6,173 nucleotides of DNA, from the NCBI GenBank assembly GCA_043793345.1, contig JAYVXF010000136.1, positions 1 through 6,173 of the forward strand. The letters run 5' to 3'. Below are positions 5,378-6,173 of the stretch, piece by piece (the first letter of the stretch is position 1; each line of letters opens with the position of its first letter). Under the pieces are notes generated by a model, which worked only from the letters and a program-made list of their open reading frames with translations, ran no database searches and was not told the DNA's origin. This DNA comes from UKL13-2 sp043793345 (GTDB taxonomy: Bacteria > Pseudomonadota > Gammaproteobacteria > Burkholderiales > Usitatibacteraceae). Made by a program: the position numbers and the translations under genes.

Positions 5378-6052
5378 ATGTCGCCGCCACTGGTAGAGAT
5401 TAAACATCTGGTCAAAGGCTATACCCGGGGCGACCAGATCGTGCCGGTGCTGCACGATATTTCGCTCGACATTGCGCGCGGCGACTTCATTGCGTTAATG
5501 GGGCCGTCCGGCTCCGGAAAATCCACACTGCTGAATTTGATTGCGGGCATCGACAAGCCCGACGCGGGGACGCTCAGGATTGATGGCGAGGATATTACCC
5601 AGCTATCCGAAGGTGAATTGGCGGATTGGCGCGCGTCGAACATCGGTTTCATTTTCCAGTTCTATAACCTTATGCCGGTGTTGACTGCATTCGAGAATGT
5701 AGAGCTGCCGCTGCAACTGACCAATCTGTCGAGAGCCGAACGTCGCCAGCGCGTGGAAATGACGCTTTCACTGGTCGGACTTTCCGACCGCATGGAACAC
5801 TATCCGAACGAGCTTTCCGGAGGCCAGCAGCAGCGCGTTGCCATTGCACGTGCGATCGTCACTGACCCGACGATTCTGGTTTGCGACGAGCCGACGGGCG
5901 ATCTGGACAAGCAATCAGCCAGCGATGTGCTTGACATGTTGAAACGGCTGAACGAGGAAATGGGCAAGACCATCATCATGGTGACCCACGATGCGCACGC
6001 AGCTGAAGCGGCGAAGCGCATGGTGCATCTGGAAAAAGGCGAGTTGGTCTAA
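5378..6052 (+). CDS. ABC transporter ATP-binding protein (MacB/LolD type)
   Basis: The product is 224 aa, the usual size of a stand-alone ATPase of the MacB/LolD/FtsE group. All nucleotide-binding motifs are present: Walker A GPSGSGKST (42-50), Q-loop Gln94 in IFQFYNLMPVLTAFENV, signature LSGGQ (146-150), Walker B ILVCDE with Glu171 (166-171), D-loop GDLD (174-177) and switch His204. The FQFYNLMP and ENVELPL segments are characteristic of this group. The ATG at 5378 is preferred: it is 13 nt after the adaptor stop, with a modest GGCGAG ahead of it, and the protein then starts in the family manner (PLVEIKHLVKGY). An in-frame ATG at 5333 would overlap the adaptor gene and add 15 residues that are not family-like. 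It should power a permease not seen here; the 121 bp after its stop hold no permease start. Confidence 0.94.
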   Translation: MSPPLVEIKHLVKGYTRGDQIVPVLHDISLDIARGDFIALMGPSGSGKSTLLNLIAGIDKPDAGTLRIDGEDITQLSEGELADWRASNIGFIFQFYNLMPVLTAFENVELPLQLTNLSRAERRQRVEMTLSLVGLSDRMEHYPNELSGGQQQRVAIARAIVTDPTILVCDEPTGDLDKQSASDVLDMLKRLNEEMGKTIIMVTHDAHAAEAAKRMVHLEKGELV

Positions 6053-6124
6053 TGTGCTGCTGCATGTTTAATGCGACTATTGAGAATTGCCTAACCGCAT
6101 GACACCGATGCCAGTTGTTACCAC

Positions 6125-6163
6125 GCCCTCTCCCCCAGCCCCTCTCCCGCGAGCGGGAGAGGG
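6125..6163. repeat. CCCTCTCCC-type hairpin repeat
   Basis: CCCTCTCCCGC (6140-6150) pairs perfectly with GCGGGAGAGGG (6153-6163); in practice this is a 10-bp stem with a CGAG loop. A partial tandem copy, CCCTCTCCCCCAG, precedes it at 6126-6138. GC-rich repeats of this look are scattered between genes in many beta- and gammaproteobacteria. It is 73 nt after the ATPase stop and lacks a U-tract, so it may act as an mRNA-end stabiliser or a Rho-independent-like stop, or merely be a dispersed repeat. It may continue past the window edge. Confidence 0.7.
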
Positions 6164-6173
6164 TGGCCGACAG

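Noticed and set aside
4515..5415. Several minus-strand frames opposite the adaptor gene
   Set aside because: They are shadows of a strongly supported plus-strand gene and have no recognisable domains.

Overview
The window looks like a chromosomal stretch of a Pseudomonadota bacterium, most likely beta- or gammaproteobacterial. The grounds are moderate GC content, Shine-Dalgarno-led genes, lipobox lipoproteins, a HigBA toxin-antitoxin pair, a periplasmic adaptor/ABC ATPase pair, and two kinds of intergenic hairpin repeat common in that phylum (a GTCATTCCCGCG-type and a CCCTCTCCC-type). No rRNA, tRNA, CRISPR array, transposase or integrase was seen, and the species cannot be named from the sequence.

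Left block (1-1737, + strand): two consecutive predicted lipoproteins. The first is a 192-aa protein of unknown function. It is followed by a perfect 13-bp hairpin (629-668) that looks like an intrinsic terminator. The second, best started at 685, is a 350-aa lipoprotein with an HExxH motif and a downstream DEFVAY segment, suggesting an envelope zinc peptidase of the MA (gluzincin) type.

Middle block (1738-3032, - strand): a HigB toxin gene (2590-2868), its HigA antitoxin (2296-2580), and a second, divergent HigA-like gene (1912-2214) with no toxin of its own. The second antitoxin sits between two imperfect direct repeats (1803-1855 and 2242-2294, 44 of 53 positions identical). This suggests a mobile or duplicated repeat-plus-antitoxin module. 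An inverted repeat in front of higB is a candidate autoregulatory operator.

Right block (3033-6173, + strand): an alpha/beta hydrolase related to kynurenine formamidases. It is followed by an 87-bp nested inverted-repeat element (3890-3976), a TATAAT-type -10 box, and a two-gene operon for a membrane-anchored HlyD/MacA-like adaptor and a MacB/LolD-type ABC ATPase. These two should work with a permease that is not in the window but may lie just downstream. The window closes in a CCCTCTCCC hairpin repeat.

There is no clear evidence of an undescribed multi-gene system. The most unusual parts are the repeat-flanked second antitoxin, the HExxH lipoprotein and its unknown lipoprotein neighbour, and the nested structure of the 3890-3976 element.
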